Part shown: positions 56,594 to 64,000 of the stretch, in pieces
Layout of the letters: every line of letters begins with the position of its first letter
Position numbering within the stretch: position 1 is the stretch's first letter
Origin: Chitinophagales bacterium
Lineage (GTDB): Bacteria > Bacteroidota > Bacteroidia > Chitinophagales > Saprospiraceae
NCBI GenBank assembly: GCA_013299105.1
Contig: JAAFJY010000021.1
Coordinates: forward strand, 62,001-126,000
Reading direction: 5' to 3'
Length of the DNA: 64,000 bases
The notes under the pieces: generated by a model
What the model was told of the DNA's origin: nothing
Seen by the model: only the letters and a program-made list of their open reading frames with translations
The model's database searches: none
Made by a program: the position numbers and the translations under genes

Positions 56594-56761
56594 GGGATGG
56601 CGAAAGAATAAGTTATAAAAATTGACACCGCCGATTTTGAGCTAAGTGTGGTCAACATCATGCTGGAAATCAGTGAAAATCAGTTATATCGGTTTCATCT
56701 GTGTTCCTATCCCGCGAAGCGGGGCAAAGCACCGATTACAAGTTATTTTTTCTGTTGGCCC
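56594..56761 (+). mobile_element. MITE-like element, family A variant, copy 9
   Basis: 168 bp, TTA on both sides (56591-56593, 56762-56764). Ends GGGATGGCGAAAGAATAAGT and, from the other side, GGGCCAACAGAAAAAATAAC. The core GTCAACATCATGCTGGAAAT and the GCGAAGCGGGGC hairpin are shared with family A. Its right TTA is also the left TTA of element C3. Confidence 0.85.
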
Positions 56762-56764
56762 TTA

Positions 56765-56937
56765 GAGCGTATTTAAATATTGGAGGTTTAGGCAGAAAAC
56801 GAGTCGAATTTTGACTAACCCTTTTAATAAAGGTAGCAGGAAAAGCGGAGTTATGCAGCGCATAATGAGCATTTTCCTAACGAAGAGTAGTCGAAATTGG
56901 ACCGTTTTGTGGCAAACAAAAAATTTTAAACATGCCC
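56765..56937 (-). mobile_element. MITE-like element, family C, copy 3
   Basis: 173 bp, inverted relative to C1: GAGCGTATTTAAATATTGG to TTTTAAACATGCCC, flanked by TTA (56762-56764, 56938-56940). The right TTA is the stop codon of the DUF234 ATPase gene (TAA on the minus strand). Confidence 0.88.
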
Positions 56938-58365
56938 TTATTCAAACAAAACGTCCATATTCAAGTCATTCTGTACTACAGAGCCCTTGTACTCATTATT
57001 TTCCACCCCAAACGTGGTGATCATAGTGAGGAAAAGGGATTTTTTGGTTCCGGTTTGTTCTCTGAAAATAGCTACCTTTCGTCGTAGAGATGCCGCATAA
57101 TCTTTGTCAATTTTATAGGTATCAAGTGAAAATTTCATTTCACAAAGGTTAATCACGTGATCACGGCGATCAATTACCAAGTCAATTTGCGCTTTACTTC
57201 GTTCGTCCCCACCAATCCAGGCAGAAGTTTGGGTCCTTACGCCCTGGATCCCCAAAGCTTTTTTAATGGCTGGAATGTGGGCCAGACATACTTGCTCAAA
57301 AGCATAACCGCTCCAGGCACGTATGGAGGGATGATCCAGGCTGGTGATCCAAAGGTCCTGGTCATCAACACTGGCATGGCGGATGAAACGGATGTAAAAC
57401 AAGGAATAAAAATCGCAAAGCTGGTAAATGGCATTGTTTTCCTTTCCGCCAAAGGGTGAATAGCGCCGGATGAAACTACTTTCTTCGAGTTCTTTCAATA
57501 ATCGGGTAGTGCTACCTCCATCGGGAAGCTGGGTTGATTCGAGTAGTTCAAGACGAGTCAATCCCTTGCTTTTTTGAGCCAAAGCTTCAATGATCGCAAT
57601 GTGTTTGCCAGGTTTTTTAAACAAGGAAGGATATAGATTGTCAAATTCTTTACGCAAAACCCCGTCCTCCGTAAAGCACAAATTTTCAATATTCTGGGCA
57701 GCGCTTTGTCCCCCTTTTACTTGGTCCAGGTAAAATGGCACCCCACCCAGTACCATATATAATTGTACCAATTGGTAGCGGTCAAATGAAATGGACCGTA
57801 ACCTGAAGAACTCTTCGCATTCAGTCAGGGTAAAAGGATGTAAACGCATCCGGTGGGTCACCCGATTATGGAGGCCCCCGTGGTTATTGATTAAATTATT
57901 GACCATCCAAGAGGCGGCAGAACCGCAAACGATCAAAACCACATCTCGACGGGCACTGGCCCAGGAATTCCAAAAGTGCTCAAGTGCTGAAATGAATCCG
58001 GATTTTGCTGTATCGAACCAGGGTAATTCGTCTAAAAAGACAATTTTTCGCTCAAAGGACGATTCTTCTAGGCATTTGCTCAGCAGCAAAAAACTTTCAA
58101 ACCAATTTTGGGGTGATGATTTGCCCTCAAGCCCTGGAAAGTATTTCAGTAAAGCTACATAGAAGTTTGCCAATTGGCCATTGGTATCAGCTTTGGCCAA
58201 GCCCGTGACTTGAAAGGAAAAGTCATCCTCGTAAACGTTGCGAATCAAGTAAGTTTTGCCGACCCGACGTCGGCCATACAAAGCCACAAAAGCCGATCTG
58301 TTGCTGGTTTTCAGTGCTTCCAGCGTTGAAACTTCCTCCTTTCTTCCTGCAATTGGCTCTATCAT
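56938..58365 (-). CDS. ATPase of the archaeal-ATPase/DUF234 family
   Basis: 475 residues from ATG 58365 (MIEPIAGRKEEVSTLEALKT). STAND-like ATPase: VALYGRRRVGKTYLIRNVY (Walker A), ERKIVFLDELPWFDTA (Walker B), VVLIVCGSAASWM. A winged helix follows (GLTRLELLESTQLPDGGSTT), then a C-terminal DUF234 domain with a PD-(D/E)XK-like core (AQIDLVIDRRDHVINLCEMK). Such proteins are abundant in Bacteroidota and archaea; proposed roles are in mobile elements or defence, unproven. The stop codon is the target duplication of C3. A long palindrome lies upstream. Confidence 0.88.
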   Translation of the reverse strand: MIEPIAGRKEEVSTLEALKTSNRSAFVALYGRRRVGKTYLIRNVYEDDFSFQVTGLAKADTNGQLANFYVALLKYFPGLEGKSSPQNWFESFLLLSKCLEESSFERKIVFLDELPWFDTAKSGFISALEHFWNSWASARRDVVLIVCGSAASWMVNNLINNHGGLHNRVTHRMRLHPFTLTECEEFFRLRSISFDRYQLVQLYMVLGGVPFYLDQVKGGQSAAQNIENLCFTEDGVLRKEFDNLYPSLFKKPGKHIAIIEALAQKSKGLTRLELLESTQLPDGGSTTRLLKELEESSFIRRYSPFGGKENNAIYQLCDFYSLFYIRFIRHASVDDQDLWITSLDHPSIRAWSGYAFEQVCLAHIPAIKKALGIQGVRTQTSAWIGGDERSKAQIDLVIDRRDHVINLCEMKFSLDTYKIDKDYAASLRRKVAIFREQTGTKKSLFLTMITTFGVENNEYKGSVVQNDLNMDVLFE

Positions 58366-58394
58366 TTGGAACAAATTTGTCGGAAAGGTATGAA

Positions 58395-58448
58395 AAAACC
58401 ATTATTTCCGCCAGTTATAAGCTTATAATTGGCGGAAACGATGGTTTT
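58395..58448 (-). promoter_or_regulatory. 54-bp near-perfect palindrome upstream of the DUF234 ATPase
   Basis: AAAACCATTATTTCCGCCAG and its partner TTGGCGGAAACGATGGTTTT surround TTATAAGCTTATAA, centred at 58421/58422, with only about four mismatches. A further half-site CCCGCCAATTAT lies at 58459-58470. It may be an operator for the ATPase gene. Because it is followed by TTTTTT on the minus strand, it may also terminate the NUDIX gene. Confidence 0.6.
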
Positions 58449-58499
58449 CACCCCCATTCCCGCCAATTATCCCGTTTATACCATAAAAATTGACCGTAC

Positions 58500-59123
58500 T
58501 TACTCCTCAAGCACTGCGATCAACTCGCTCATCATCATGGCGGTGGCACCCCAAAGCACCTTGCCATTGAGGTCAAAATAGGGTGTATCGGGCAAACTGA
58601 GGTTGTTGCCCAGTGGGATGGTGGCGACTTTGCGGATGGAAGGATCCAGAAAATGTGAAAAAGGCACCTCAAAAGCATGGCTGACTTCAGAAACCTGCAA
58701 TCGAAACGTAGGCGCATATGCTAAAACCCCTACGTGGGGCTGCACCCGGAAATTGCTGACGGGGATGTAAAGCTCGCTTAGTTCACCGATCAACTTTACG
58801 TCTTTGGCAAGGATGCCTACTTCTTCTTCGGTTTCGCGCAAGGCCGTTTGGGCAGTGTTTTGGTCTTCCTCTTCGAATTTTCCGCCTGGAAAACTGATTT
58901 GCCCTTTGTGTTTGTCACGTTCATTACTGGAAACCCTTTCGATGAAAACCACCTGCCATTCCCCATTTTTGGGCACAAAAAGGGTCAAAACGGCAGCCAG
59001 TTTGGCATTGTCTGGAACCGTGACTTCATGATACCGCTTGGGGTGCGCCATGAGGAATTGTGCCTCGCGGCCAGGCAACGGATTGGCCAAAGCAGCACTC
59101 AGGCGATCGATGAATGCATCCAT
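58500..59123 (-). CDS. NUDIX hydrolase (CoA pyrophosphatase-like)
   Basis: 207 residues. The Nudix box reads GGKFEEEDQNTAQTALRETE then EEVGI, matching Gx5Ex7REUxEExGU. The preceding KHKGQISFPGG resembles the CoA-specific pattern of NudL/YeaB enzymes, and FEVPFSHFLDP is typical of that group. It probably splits CoA or a related dinucleotide to its phosphates. It lies 24 bp downstream of the histidine kinase on the same strand, so they may be cotranscribed. Confidence 0.88.
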   Translation of the reverse strand: MDAFIDRLSAALANPLPGREAQFLMAHPKRYHEVTVPDNAKLAAVLTLFVPKNGEWQVVFIERVSSNERDKHKGQISFPGGKFEEEDQNTAQTALRETEEEVGILAKDVKLIGELSELYIPVSNFRVQPHVGVLAYAPTFRLQVSEVSHAFEVPFSHFLDPSIRKVATIPLGNNLSLPDTPYFDLNGKVLWGATAMMMSELIAVLEE

Positions 59124-59147
59124 TCAGGGGTGTGGTAAGATTGTAAA

Positions 59148-60302
59148 TCAAGCTTGGATCGCTTGCTGATCAGAATTTGCAAAAGGAAGCGCAGGAGATT
59201 CAACAGGAACAGTTTTGTCTTTAATGATGGCCCCAGCTGGGGTCAAGGGCAAACGCAACACAATCATGAACATTTCCTCTTCATCGTCAAAAATTTGCAA
59301 CTCATAACGATCCGCGTAAAGGAGGTCAAGGCGGCGTTGCACATTGCGCAAACCGATGCCTTTGGTGTGCTCGCCTAATTTGCTGTCTTCCGCTTTGCTG
59401 TTTTCAACGCGCAAAGTCAGTTGTTCATCTTTGACAATCACATCAATCGATACAAAAGCGTCTTCGATATTTTGGCTGACCCCATGTTTGAAACTATTTT
59501 CCACAAATGGCAACAGCAAGAGCGGCGGGATTTGATACTGCCCAACTTCCCCATTGACATTAAGGCTGATGTCGAGGCGTTTGCCGTAGCGCAACTGCTC
59601 CAATTCGATGAGGTTTTGCACTTGGGTGAGTTCCTTGCGCAAGCTTACCATGTCCACATTGCACTCGTAGAGCATGTAGTCCAAAAAATTTGACAATTTT
59701 AAGACCACTTCTGAGCTGCGTGGCGAGTTTTGCAGGGTCAAAGAATAAAGCGTATTGAGGGTATTGAACAAAAAGTGAGGATGAATTTGCCCTTTGAGGA
59801 ATTTCAGTTCAGCGTCCAGTTTTTCACGGCCTAATTCCTGAGCTAATTGCTCATTTTGGTAGTTCTTTTTAAGCAATTTGATCGCCACTGCTGCGAAAAC
59901 AATCAGGTAAATTACACTACTCCGCTGGATGGCCTTGGCAAAATCTAGCAATGGATACTTGGCATAGTCATAATCCGGGATGTAAGTAGGCACGTAAAAT
60001 TGGTGCATCAACAGACGGTCAGCATAACCAAAAGCGATGACCGAAAGTGTAAACAGTACAATGAGTCCGAAATATTTACGTGAATAAAAAAATCGCGGCA
60101 TGAGATAATACAAGGTAAAGTAAGTAGCTGTAACCTTGACTGGCAGAGTCGTAGACACTTCCATGAAGCCACGCCAGTAATCGTCGTGAATATTGCCATA
60201 CACCAAAGTGAAGTACAACATATAGGCCAGCCAAAAAAACAAGTGGTTGGCTATCCGAAATCCAGGCGAAAAGATACGCTGGAAACTAAATTTAACACTC
60301 AT
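59148..60302 (-). CDS. LytS/YehU-type sensor histidine kinase (orphan)
   Basis: 384 residues. Four N-terminal membrane helices (about 18-150), then a coiled region, then LKGQIHPHFLFNTLNTLYSL with the phosphorylated His and LLLPFVENSFKHGVSQ (N box). The G box is KGIGLRNVQRRLDLLY. The usual LytTR response regulator is not next to it; a NUDIX gene follows instead. Signal unknown. Confidence 0.92.
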   Translation of the reverse strand: MSVKFSFQRIFSPGFRIANHLFFWLAYMLYFTLVYGNIHDDYWRGFMEVSTTLPVKVTATYFTLYYLMPRFFYSRKYFGLIVLFTLSVIAFGYADRLLMHQFYVPTYIPDYDYAKYPLLDFAKAIQRSSVIYLIVFAAVAIKLLKKNYQNEQLAQELGREKLDAELKFLKGQIHPHFLFNTLNTLYSLTLQNSPRSSEVVLKLSNFLDYMLYECNVDMVSLRKELTQVQNLIELEQLRYGKRLDISLNVNGEVGQYQIPPLLLLPFVENSFKHGVSQNIEDAFVSIDVIVKDEQLTLRVENSKAEDSKLGEHTKGIGLRNVQRRLDLLYADRYELQIFDDEEEMFMIVLRLPLTPAGAIIKDKTVPVESPALPFANSDQQAIQA

Positions 60303-60345
60303 GGCATGAGATTTGGGGGTAAGATACTGCTTTTTTTCTACACTT

Positions 60346-61260
60346 TTATTTCCCCCGCAAGCTCCTCAAGGCCGCCAACTCTCGGTAGGCCGTTCTGGCT
60401 TCTTGGGCCGGATAGCCGAAGTAGGTTTTGCCCGCTTCCAGGTCTTTCGAGACTCCAGATTTTGCCAAAACCACCACTTTGTCGCCGATACTGAGGTTTT
60501 GGGCAATGCCCACCTGGCCGTACAAAACCACTTCATCGCCAATGTTGGTATTGCCGCCGATGCCTACTTGGGCGGCAAAAAGACAACGCTTGCCTATTTT
60601 CACATCATGCCCAATGTGGACCTGAGCATCCAAAACACTGCCTGCACCAATTATTGTGTCGCTTGAAACGCCTTTGGCAATGGTACAAGCTGGGCCAATG
60701 TCCACGCCATCTTCCAGCACGACACGCCCCCCGGAGCGCCACTTGTCAAAGCCTTCCGCCGTGCGTTTGAAATAAAAAGCTTCGCTGCCAATCAAGGCTC
60801 CGGCCTGTACGCATACATCAGCACCAATGATCGTATGTTCCGAAATGACAGCATTGGCCTGGATGAGGCTGCGTGGGCCAATACTCACATTTGGGCCAAT
60901 TACGGCCCCGTGTTCAATGATTGCGCTAGAGTCAATTTGCGCGCTCGGATGGACTTGGGCGTTCAGAAAAGTACGCGGCCTTTGGGCCAATACCAGGCTA
61001 TTGTAGGCATGGTAGGGAGTTTTGCACAGCAAAAGGGTCTTTCCAACTGGAGCAGCTACTCGTTCATTTAAGATCACCACCGTAGCCGCCGAGTGCAGCG
61101 CTTTTTCAAAATACTTGGCTACATCCACAAAGGTGATGTCGCCAGGGCGCACGTGGTGTATTTCATTGATGCCGCTCACCATTTGCTGGGCATCGCCGAT
61201 GATTTCAGCGCCAATTTGAGCCGCAATTTCACTCACGCTCAAGGCTTGGGAAAAGTCCAT
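60346..61260 (-). CDS. lpxD: LpxD-like UDP-3-O-acylglucosamine N-acyltransferase
   Basis: 304 residues from ATG 61260 (MDFSQALSVSEIAAQIGAEI). The N-terminal uridine-binding domain (ITFVDVAKYFEKALHSAATV) is followed by about nine hexapeptide repeats forming a left-handed beta helix (VHPSAQIDSSAIIEHGAVIG), with the catalytic His in VHIGHDVKIGKRCLFAAQVG. It adds the N-linked 3-hydroxyacyl chain in lipid A synthesis. Slightly shorter than E. coli LpxD (341). A second LpxD-like paralogue exists in many Bacteroidota, so this may be that one. The longer frame to 61404 crosses a -7 promoter box. Confidence 0.85.
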   Translation of the reverse strand: MDFSQALSVSEIAAQIGAEIIGDAQQMVSGINEIHHVRPGDITFVDVAKYFEKALHSAATVVILNERVAAPVGKTLLLCKTPYHAYNSLVLAQRPRTFLNAQVHPSAQIDSSAIIEHGAVIGPNVSIGPRSLIQANAVISEHTIIGADVCVQAGALIGSEAFYFKRTAEGFDKWRSGGRVVLEDGVDIGPACTIAKGVSSDTIIGAGSVLDAQVHIGHDVKIGKRCLFAAQVGIGGNTNIGDEVVLYGQVGIAQNLSIGDKVVVLAKSGVSKDLEAGKTYFGYPAQEARTAYRELAALRSLRGK

Positions 61261-61278
61261 ATGGTTCAATTGAGAGCC

Positions 61279-61286
61279 CAAAGGTA
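61279..61286 (-). promoter_or_regulatory. -7 element of the lpxD-like gene
   Basis: TACCTTTG on the minus strand (exact TAnnTTTG), 18 bp before ATG 61260. The rest of the gap to 61501 shows no gene. Confidence 0.6.
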
Positions 61287-61501
61287 GGGCCTGTAAGCCC
61301 ACTTTGAGTGCACAAAAAGCATTTCGATGCACTTTTTTCCTAAATTCTTTTCTGCTTAGGTACAAAGCGTGTAATTTTGTGCCGCCAAAAAAACAGCTAC
61401 ACACTTATAGTTGTTGTTAACACTAAACAAAAACTAAGCAAATCCTTTGTTGGATATTTTTCAAAGAATATTACAAGGTTTGCGCTAAATAAAACTCACA
61501 C

Positions 61502-62221
61502 ATGGGTCGCGCGTTTGAATTTCGCAAGGAGCGCAAGATGAAGCGCTGGGCCAACATGGCCAAAACTTTTACCCGCGTTAACCGCGAAGTAACGATCGCA
61601 GTGAAAGAAGCCGGGCCAGATCCGGAAACCAACGCCAAGTTGCGTATTGCCATCCAGAACGCCCGTGCGATGAACGTTCCTAAGGACAACATCGACCGTG
61701 CTATCCAAAAAGCCAGCGGCAAAGACGCCGAAGATTTCAAGGAAATCGTGTACGAAGGCTATGGCCCACACAAAATTGCAGTGGTGGTAGAATGCGCCAC
61801 CAACAACCCCACCCGTACTGTTGCGAATGTGCGCAGTTATTTCAGCAAATTCGGCGGTGAATTGACCAATTCAGGCACCTTCAACTTCATTTTTTCACGC
61901 GACTGCGTTTTCAAAATCAAAGCAGAAGGGATTGACATGGAGGAATTGGAACTGGATTTGATCGATTATGGCCTCGAAGAACTGTTCGAGGAAGATGGGC
62001 AGATTGTGATCTACTGTGGATTCACTGACTTTGGTGCCATGCAAAAAGGATTAGAAGCCAAGGGCCTCGAAATCTTGAGCGCCGAGTTTGAGCGCAATCC
62101 TACCACCACCAAAAAACTTGACGAAAGCCAGCGCGCCGAACTCGACAAACTGATCGACAAACTCGAAGAAGACGACGACGTGGTAAACGTATTCCACAAC
62201 ATGGCCGAAGGGGAAGAATAA
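61502..62221 (+). CDS. YebC/PmpR-family protein
   Basis: 239 residues, family length. MGRAFEFRKERKMKRWANMA and KAGPDPETNAKLRIAIQNA-type segment (KEAGPDPETNAKLRIAIQNA), then NVPKDNIDRAIQKASG and VVVECATNNPTRTVANVRSY, match the family throughout. Members are DNA-binding regulators, and recent work links some to relief of ribosome stalling. The phosphotransferase gene starts 3 bp after its stop, so they share a transcript. Confidence 0.93.
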   Translation: MGRAFEFRKERKMKRWANMAKTFTRVNREVTIAVKEAGPDPETNAKLRIAIQNARAMNVPKDNIDRAIQKASGKDAEDFKEIVYEGYGPHKIAVVVECATNNPTRTVANVRSYFSKFGGELTNSGTFNFIFSRDCVFKIKAEGIDMEELELDLIDYGLEELFEEDGQIVIYCGFTDFGAMQKGLEAKGLEILSAEFERNPTTTKKLDESQRAELDKLIDKLEEDDDVVNVFHNMAEGEE

Positions 62222-62224
62222 CCC

Positions 62225-63001
62225 ATGCAAAAGCGGCCCGTAGAACTCCCGCTAGATACCTTGCCGCTGGCTTTGCACGAAATACTGTCGGGTGCCCAAT
62301 TACATGACAGCTCCTGTTCAGCCAGCGCGCAAACTTATCTGGTCGAAGGACGCGGCTCGTTTTTTCTAAAAATCGCAGCGCTCCATAATTTGGCGCGAGA
62401 GGAAGCCATGTACAAATTTTTGGCCGCCCAGCAGCTTGCCCCTGCTGCCTCGTTGTATATACAAGATGCTGAAAAAGACTACCTGATTACCCAGGCTTTG
62501 GAGGGTGAAGATGGCATTGCCGCCGAACACCTGCAAAATCCCGAACGCCTAGTCCAAGTTTTTGGCCAAAGTTTACGCAAACTGCACGATTTACCCACCT
62601 TGGGCTGTCCATTCCCCAATCGCATGGCCGAAATGGATGCCGAAATCAGCGAAAAACGCTTCAGCAGCGTCGGCGATCTCGAAATTTTGACCGAAGGAAA
62701 AACAGCCGCCTGGCAAAAATACCAGTCGATGAAGCACCTGGCCCAAAGCGATGCCGTGCTGCACGGGGATTACTGTTTGCCTAATATTATTTTGAAAAAC
62801 TTCCAACTCCAAGGCTTTATCGACATAGGCTATGGCGGCGTGGGCGATCGGCACTACGATCTTTGGTGGGGCACCTGGACCCTGCACTACAACCTCAAGA
62901 CCCATCGTTACCGCAACGCATTTACGGAGGCTTATGGTCAGGATTTGATTGATGTGGAGCGATTGGAGCTGGCTCGGTTAATGGCTGGGCTGACAGGGTG
63001 A
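62225..63001 (+). CDS. Aminoglycoside-phosphotransferase-like kinase
   Basis: 258 residues. [20 protein letters not shown] is the HGDxxxxN catalytic loop, and [20 protein letters not shown] the metal-binding DxG region in the arrangement of APH(3') enzymes. The N-lobe Lys is in FFLKIAAL. It could phosphorylate an aminoglycoside or another small molecule; many chromosomal relatives have no resistance role. Cotranscribed with yebC. Confidence 0.82.
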   Translation: MQKRPVELPLDTLPLALHEILSGAQLHDSSCSASAQTYLVEGRGSFFLKIAALHNLAREEAMYKFLAAQQLAPAASLYIQDAEKDYLITQALEGEDGIAAEHLQNPERLVQVFGQSLRKLHDLPTLGCPFPNRMAEMDAEISEKRFSSVGDLEILTEGKTAAWQKYQSMKHLAQSDAVLHGDYCLPNIILKNFQLQGFIDIGYGGVGDRHYDLWWGTWTLHYNLKTHRYRNAFTEAYGQDLIDVERLELARLMAGLTG

Positions 63002-63042
63002 GGGTCTCTTCAACATTTCAACTTTTCAACTGTTCAACCAGT

Positions 63043-64000
63043 ATGAACCACCTCCAACACGAAACAAGTCCATACCTCCTCCAGCACGCCCACAACCCGG
63101 TGGATTGGTATGCCTGGAAACCAGCAGCTTTTGACCGCGCCCGCGCCGAAAACAAGCCGATCCTCGTCAGTATCGGTTATTCGACCTGCCATTGGTGCCA
63201 CGTGATGGAACGCGAGTCGTTTGAAGACCCTGCCGTGGCGGCCATCATGAACGAACACTTCATCAACATCAAGGTGGACCGTGAGGAGCGCCCGGATGTG
63301 GACAACATCTACATGGAAGCCTGCGTGATCCTCAGCGGCTCTGGGGGCTGGCCTTTGAACTGTTTTTTGTTGCCCGATGGGCGGCCATTCTTGGCGGGGA
63401 CTTATTACCCACCCGTGCCAGCTTTCAATCGGCCCTCCTGGTCGCAGTTGTTGCAGCACATTGCAGGAATTTTTCGGGATCGGCGTACAGAAGTGGAAGA
63501 GCAGGCCAATCGCCTGGTGGACACCATTGCCAATTCGAGCAATTATTTTTTGGGCAAAAAAGAACAACTCCTGCCGGGCCAAAATCCCCTCAATCCGGTA
63601 GTTTTGCACAATGCCTACCAAAACCTGAAGCGCAACTTTGACCGCGAAAACGGTGGATTTGGCGGCGCACCCAAGTTTCCGGGGGCGATGGCTTTGCAGT
63701 TTTTATTGGAGTACCATTATTATACGGGCGAACAGGAAGCCCTCGATCATGTCGTTTTTTCGCTCGACCGCATGGTACGCGGGGGGATTTACGACCAACT
63801 TGGCGGCGGTTTCGCCCGCTATGCCACCGATGCAGGGTGGTTGGTGCCGCATTTTGAGAAAATGCTATACGACAATGCTCTCTTGATTGGCCTTTTGGCC
63901 GATGTGTGGAAAAAGACCCGCCACCCCCTGTTCAAGAAAGCCCTGGAAGAAAGCCTGGCTTGGGTGGAACGCGAAATGACTGGCCCCCAAGGCGAGTTTT
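63043..64000 (+). CDS. DUF255 thioredoxin-domain protein (YyaL/SSP411 family), 3' truncated
   Basis: 319 codons are seen from ATG 63043 and the frame is open at the window end; the family is about 680 residues. The N-terminal [20 protein letters not shown] and DWYAWKP block, [20 protein letters not shown] (CxxC of the thioredoxin fold), [13 protein letters not shown] and [20 protein letters not shown] are hallmark motifs. The alpha/alpha-barrel region begins at [20 protein letters not shown]. Function is not settled. Spaced TTCAAC repeats (63009-63039) precede the start. Confidence 0.93.
   Translation, partial: MNHLQHETSPYLLQHAHNPVDWYAWKPAAFDRARAENKPILVSIGYSTCHWCHVMERESFEDPAVAAIMNEHFINIKVDREERPDVDNIYMEACVILSGSGGWPLNCFLLPDGRPFLAGTYYPPVPAFNRPSWSQLLQHIAGIFRDRRTEVEEQANRLVDTIANSSNYFLGKKEQLLPGQNPLNPVVLHNAYQNLKRNFDRENGGFGGAPKFPGAMALQFLLEYHYYTGEQEALDHVVFSLDRMVRGGIYDQLGGGFARYATDAGWLVPHFEKMLYDNALLIGLLADVWKKTRHPLFKKALEESLAWVEREMTGPQGEF

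Overview
The window looks like a chromosomal segment of a Bacteroidota bacterium, most likely of the Saprospiraceae/Haliscomenobacter type. Three things point there. Several genes carry the Bacteroidota -7 promoter element TAnnTTTG instead of a sigma-70 -10 box, and clear Shine-Dalgarno sequences are scarce. A PorU2-like type IX secretion sortase is present. The gene content is typical: a LytS-type kinase, FeoAB, eukaryote-like citrate synthase, and a DUF234 ATPase. This placement is inference; no rRNA is present to confirm it.

Layout. 0-8 kb: end of a bestrophin, a PfkB sugar kinase, tRNA-Asn, a sodium:solute symporter, lspA, a decayed nucleotidyltransferase, a TauE/SafE permease and lepB. 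8-14 kb: feoA-feoB, a sulfatase and a rhomboid protease. 14-21 kb: an overlapping operon of a PorU2-like sortase, an O-antigen-ligase-like membrane protein and a FemAB/BioF2-like acyltransferase. 21-29 kb: a SNF2 ATPase translationally coupled to a 604-residue partner whose C-terminus resembles XPB/Ssl2-type helicase domains, then ftsK. 29-31 kb: an S24 (LexA-like) regulator and an Rpn-family nuclease. 31-41 kb: isocitrate dehydrogenase, a trans-sulfuration enzyme, two small uncharacterised proteins, citrate synthase, gcvH, VanZ and an ABC-F ATPase. 41-50 kb: dapB, a 1.1-kb gene-poor stretch, 6-phosphogluconate dehydrogenase with a gluconate permease, a D-2-hydroxyacid dehydrogenase and aconitase. 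With icd and gltA this puts the first three TCA-cycle enzymes within 18 kb. 50-64 kb: an esterase, a VapBC-like pair, aroQ, tatA, an SMP-30 protein, a MoxR-type ATPase, a DUF234 ATPase, a NUDIX hydrolase, a LytS-type kinase, an LpxD-like acyltransferase, yebC, an APH-like kinase and the start of a DUF255 thioredoxin-domain protein.

The most unusual content is intergenic. At least three families of small (about 130-290 bp) inverted-repeat elements without coding capacity, called A, B and C here, occur some eighteen times. Wherever the ends are intact they are flanked by 3-bp TAA or TTA duplications. Two A copies sit inside B copies. Several elements abut or supply stop codons of genes (lspA, feoA, acnA, the DUF234 ATPase). 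This is a MITE population that appears to share a TNA-targeting transposition mechanism; no transposase gene lies in the window. A second layer consists of heptanucleotide tandem arrays of three sequence types (RTTATGA, AYTAACM, GTATGTC) at about eight places, some forming the last codons of genes.
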